In this document: positions 61,301-64,000 of the stretch, piece by piece | Numbering within the stretch: position 1 is the first letter of the stretch | How the letters are laid out: every line of letters starts with the position of its first letter | Assembly: GCF_020740795.1 (NCBI RefSeq) | Contig: NC_067294.1 | Span: 434,001 to 498,000, forward strand | DNA from: Apus apus | Taxonomy: Eukaryota; Chordata; Aves; Apodiformes; Apodidae | Direction: 5' to 3' | Length of the DNA: 64,000 bases | Made by a program: the position numbers and the translations under genes | Notes under the pieces: generated by a model | The model's database searches: none | Told to the model about the DNA's origin: nothing | What the model saw: only the letters and a program-made list of their open reading frames with translations

Positions 61301-63366
61301 TGTGTGGCCCATGAACAGCACAGGTCCTCCCTCAAGCCTCTGGGACCGAAACTGTTGTTCAGAAAAAAGGGGATTCCAACCCTTCTACAGCAACATGTTA
61401 ACATGCTTTTGCTTCTGCTGTTGACAATAGTTCACGCTGAGACATTTTTGGTAAAATTATATGAGGTTTGCAAGACATGGTACCTTTTCAATTGAGTTAT
61501 AGTTCTATTGTAAGGCTTCATTTCCTCTCACATATAACAGGGTCTAACATCCAAGGCTCTTTGCAGGCTATTGCTAAGTACAAAATGCTTGCTGGGTTTT
61601 ATTGCACAGACACGAAGCTACCAGGGACTGGCTTATTGCTTTATAAAGCTTTAGAGCAACCTTGAATATGAAAGATGTCAGATAAATCTAAACAAAACCT
61701 TTTTTTCTCCCATTTTAGATGATCTGCAAAGATTCTGTATTGAGATCTTTAGGCAGAGTGTGAAGGAGGAATGAGACTCCTTTCCCTCCTAAAATAAAGA
61801 GTGGATGCAGTCCAAGAGGTCAGTCTATGGTTATTATCTCAGCCTCAAATTCTGCTTCTCTCAGCACAGACCCTGTTTAGATTGCAGAGCGACAACGACC
61901 CAGTTAATTGCCCTCTCCTGGCAGAATCCTTTCATCTGGACGTGGACAGATGTGGGCAGAGGACTGATTTATGGCCCTGATAGCTTTTCAGAAAGGTGGG
62001 CAGCCCTGCTCAGAAGAAGCAGGAGGTGTCTTCATTATTTCTGTAGGGGTTATGCTGCTGCTGCCTGGTGTGGTGTGAGGAAGCCTGTCCCTAGGCAGCC
62101 TGTGGATTAGGGTACAGCTCTGGGCTTCTGCAGTGCCTGCCTGTGCTGGGAGGGCAGAGGGGAGGCTGCATTTACAGACACCTGAACGGGAATGCTGGGG
62201 ACTCCTTGTATGATTGAGACTTACCAGAAAAATGTAAGCAGCAATTAACAAAAAGAGTAGGTTTCTCTTTTCCTTTTGGGCATGGGGGTGAGATGCAAAG
62301 TCCGTTAAAGTAGAGGCTGGCAGCACAGAGTGGCTCAGCACGATGCAGCTTCCTCACTGATCTCACTGGGCTTTTATTTGCTCATAATTCAGGGCCTGAT
62401 GCTGCAGGTCCTACTGTGCTGGTGCAACCTAATTATGTGAGAGGAGCTTGGAAAGGCTGATCATTGCAGTGACACAGGTGAGAGCGGCCAGTGGCTGGTT
62501 TTAGCTCTAATTGTGCAAATGTTGAGAGCTGCTGGTTTTGATCTAACATCATTATATGGCAAGCCAGATGTTTGTGGTATGAATTCAGGCACATGCAGAC
62601 ATGCGTGTGTGTGCATGAGCTGGAGCTCAGTTAGCTCCCTGGGGAGTTCATGTTCCATAGTACTTTCTAAAATGAAAAATACTTTGTTTTGCAGTTAAGC
62701 TCTCTTTTTGTCTGTTCTATGCCTGGAGCTCCCTGCAGTGGGGCAGAAATCAGGTCAGGAACGTGCTTTATCTGTGTTTAGTTACTCTGATAACCTAATT
62801 TCTCTTTTTATGAACTCCCTTAGGTCCCTGAAACCCTGAAGACAGACCTTTCCAGTGCAAAACGAGGGGAAACCATCACTGATGCGGGTGGCACATCTTA
62901 CTGCTGCTGTTAGCACAGGTGCTTTGTCTTCCCGTGTTTGTGCTTTAGCTTTTCAACTTGCTGCCTGCACCTCGTGTTTCTTTCCCGGGCTCATGTTCCG
63001 CACTCGTGCTGTCCCCCCAGGTCCCCCCAGGCTCCCCCTCACCTGCAGCGGGGTCCCGTGGGGCAGCTCGGCTTTCTCGCTGCTCTGGGTGGCCACGGTG
63101 GGGTTGCTGGAGCTGATCAGCACGGGGGAGCTGATCTCCAGCGCCTGCCGCTCGGAGGGCGCGTGGACCATCCGGTTGAGGGTGTTGAGGGCGGTGGTGA
63201 TGGAGAACTGCCGCAGGCTCTTCCGCCGGGAGTCGGGCACCTTGGGGAACGCCGGCGAGTCCGCGCCCTTCGCTTTGGGAGACGCCGTCCGGAGGGACGC
63301 GCACTTGAACTGCGGGGACCAGTGGCTCTTGCTGGTCTGCAGGAGCTGCCGGGCGGTGGTGTTGGG
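52114..63366 (-). CDS. SH3RF2: SH3RF2, SH3 domain-containing RING finger protein 2 (last six coding exons)
   Basis: The spliced protein aligns along its length with the C-terminal two thirds of mammalian SH3RF2 (POSHER, PPP1R39). Exons in transcript order are 63043-63366, 57377-57471, 55765-55935, 53751-53968, 52919-53277 and 52114-52395. Frame is continuous over all junctions, giving 482 residues and a stop. The part seen contains the conserved block QFSITTALNTLNRMVH, one SH3 domain, a serine-rich segment and the PP1-docking motif KTVRF. In mammals the protein is a RING-type scaffold that restrains POSH-JNK signalling and binds PAK4 and PP1. The RING and first SH3 domains are not in the window. 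It is convergent with LARS1, as the conserved gene order predicts. Its exons are GC-rich, unlike the introns. Confidence 0.95.
52919..53277 (-). CDS. SH3RF2: SH3RF2 exon, proline/serine-rich segment
   Basis: It starts GSLQRPGQAGTPMHVAGSLR (human NGSLQRP...VVGSLRR) and ends KPPASAPPSILVKPDTSRNG plus AEK, matching the mammalian KPPASAPPSILVKPENSRNG. The middle part (about 50 residues) is poorly conserved and more GC-rich than the ends. Confidence 0.93.
53751..53968 (-). CDS. SH3RF2: SH3RF2 exon, serine-rich segment
   Basis: It encodes SWTLSTSSLSSQGSISE, matching the mammalian TWTLSTSSVSSQGSISE, followed by a basic stretch SLRRGRGSTRK. The reading enters with one base completing an Arg codon and leaves with one base of an Asn codon. 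Part of this segment lies in the region reported to bind PAK4 in mammals; that is family knowledge I have not tested. Confidence 0.94.
54894..54933 (+). repeat. 20-bp tandem duplication in an SH3RF2 intron
   Basis: Two copies of TGCCCCTCTGTCCATCCCCG, with a single difference, lie side by side in the intron between the SH3 exon and the serine-rich exon. Confidence 0.9.
55765..55935 (-). CDS. SH3RF2: SH3RF2 exon encoding an SH3 domain
   Basis: It encodes a complete SH3 fold: ALHSY at the start (the ALYDY position), ELELQKGEGVRV, the DGWLRG tryptophan motif and VGIFPSNYV at the end. Ligand-contacting aromatic residues are present, so it should bind proline-rich peptides. It corresponds to the third SH3 domain of the mammalian protein. 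Confidence 0.96.
57377..57471 (-). CDS. SH3RF2: SH3RF2 linker exon before the SH3 domain
   Basis: It encodes VSASYYPVPGSLGHSAAIVT and ends HHISTY plus AT of a Met codon. The mammalian counterpart is VSTYHPAPVSPGHSTAVV. The donor is GTACGT; a second GT (GTAAGG) begins four bases further on but would shift frame. Confidence 0.92.
57472..63042 (-). other. SH3RF2: large SH3RF2 intron
   Basis: This 5.6-kb intron separates the FSITTALNTL exon from the linker exon. I find no further exon in phase 0, no recognisable nested gene and one CR1 scrap. Open frames here (for example around 60.4-60.9 kb) lie in a GC-rich patch and have no splice or domain support. Confidence 0.7.
61143..61203 (-). mobile_element. 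CR1 LINE 3'-end scrap
   Basis: GAACCACAGAATCATCATGG followed by TTGGAAAGGACCTCTGGGAT and CCAAGTCCAACC is the typical reverse complement of the CR1 3' terminus. It is only about 60 bases long and lies inside the large SH3RF2 intron. Confidence 0.85.
63043..63366 (-). CDS. SH3RF2: SH3RF2 exon with conserved FSITTALNTLNRMVH block
   Basis: This is the first SH3RF2 exon in the window: 108 codons, phase 0 at both ends. It begins PNTTARQLLQTSKSHWSPQF, after a CTGTCTCCTGCAG acceptor. The block RQFSITTALNTLNRMVHAPS and the following LEISSPVLISSSNPTV match mammalian SH3RF2 closely. The region is Ser/Thr-rich and likely unstructured. The strong sequence conservation suggests a binding site. Confidence 0.95.
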
Positions 63367-64000
63367 CTGCAGGAGACAGAGGGAGACGGCGGGTTTCAGG
63401 AGGGACACATGGCACCCCCTGGAGACTGCTCAGGTGGCCCTTCTCCCTCCCCCCTGCCCGGCAGGGCAGCTGCAGGCAGATTCCAGATGATGTTACAGGC
63501 GATCTTTAAAAACTTGTGGCTCAGTCATTTCCTTGGTATGTTTTCAGTGACAAATCCTGCATGCAAAGTCACGGATGCAAAGCTGACAGCAGAGTTAGAA
63601 TTGGTTTGAAACATGTGTTGCTTAGACAACCCGCTGCTGAGGCTGGGTGCTCCCCCCAGTGCTTTACAGAAGGTTTTGTTGTTTGTCAAGGCCTTGGCTC
63701 ACAGGTGTGAGGAGAGCAGGAGAGCTGGCTGCCTCTCTAGCATCGTCAGAATCACTTCATCTCTGAGTTAAAGGGACATTTGGGCACGTCTGCCTCTCCC
63801 ACTCCTGCTGACACACTTGGGTGCGTCTCGCAGCAGGACATCAAACCCGGCGGCCCATGAGCTTCGAGAAGGCCTTACTGATGGTGGCTTTCTGAGCAGA
63901 ATTAGAGCCACCTAGCTACCTCTCTGTAGGCCAGAACATTCATGGCTTGATTCTGCTTCCCTTGAAAAAAACCCTGGCTTTTAAACCATTGGGCTTAGAG
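63367..64000 (-). other. SH3RF2: SH3RF2 intron, cut by the right edge
   Basis: Sequence upstream of the first visible SH3RF2 exon. It shows no SH3, RING or other conserved coding segment on the minus strand, so the preceding exon lies beyond the window. Confidence 0.6.

Overview
This window is vertebrate nuclear DNA, most likely from a bird and probably a songbird-like genome. The genes have many short exons with GT-AG introns. The interspersed repeats I recognise are chicken-repeat-1 (CR1) LINE ends. The gene order matches the conserved vertebrate block RBM27 - LARS1 - (PLAC8L1) - SH3RF2. There are no operons, phage, CRISPR arrays or other prokaryotic systems, and I found no dramatic new system. 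The interest lies in splicing details, the shared promoter and an unexplained stretch between LARS1 and SH3RF2.

Layout. Positions 1-14,484 (minus strand) hold the 5' part of RBM27: eleven complete coding exons and the first 28 bases of a twelfth, 564 complete codons. This covers the N-terminal domain, the arginine-serine region, the CCCH zinc finger, the proline-rich stretch and the start of the RRM; the gene continues off the left edge. Positions 13,950-15,480 form one GC- and CpG-rich island. Its 661-base core lies between the RBM27 and LARS1 start codons and acts as a head-to-head promoter with two CCAAT boxes. Positions 15,146-39,818 (plus strand) hold a complete LARS1, cytosolic leucyl-tRNA synthetase. 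All 32 exons keep frame across every junction and give 1,177 residues, with a poly(A) signal at 39,989.

Positions 40,011-52,113 contain no gene I can name with confidence. PLAC8L1 normally sits here in other vertebrates, but no intact cysteine-rich PLAC8 exon is visible. Near 45.7-46.4 kb there is a TATA box and two short exon-like blocks with good splice signals, which may be a non-coding transcript or a decayed PLAC8L1. Positions 52,114-63,366 (minus strand) hold the last six coding exons of SH3RF2, including one SH3 domain and a protein-phosphatase-1 docking motif. Its RING finger and first SH3 domains must lie beyond the right edge.

Functions. The genes are not a pathway. RBM27 is a nuclear RNA-binding factor linked to poly(A) RNA decay. 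LARS1 charges tRNA-Leu and senses leucine for mTORC1. SH3RF2 is a scaffold that regulates JNK signalling and PP1. RBM27 and LARS1 share a housekeeping promoter, while LARS1 and SH3RF2 point toward each other across about 12 kb.
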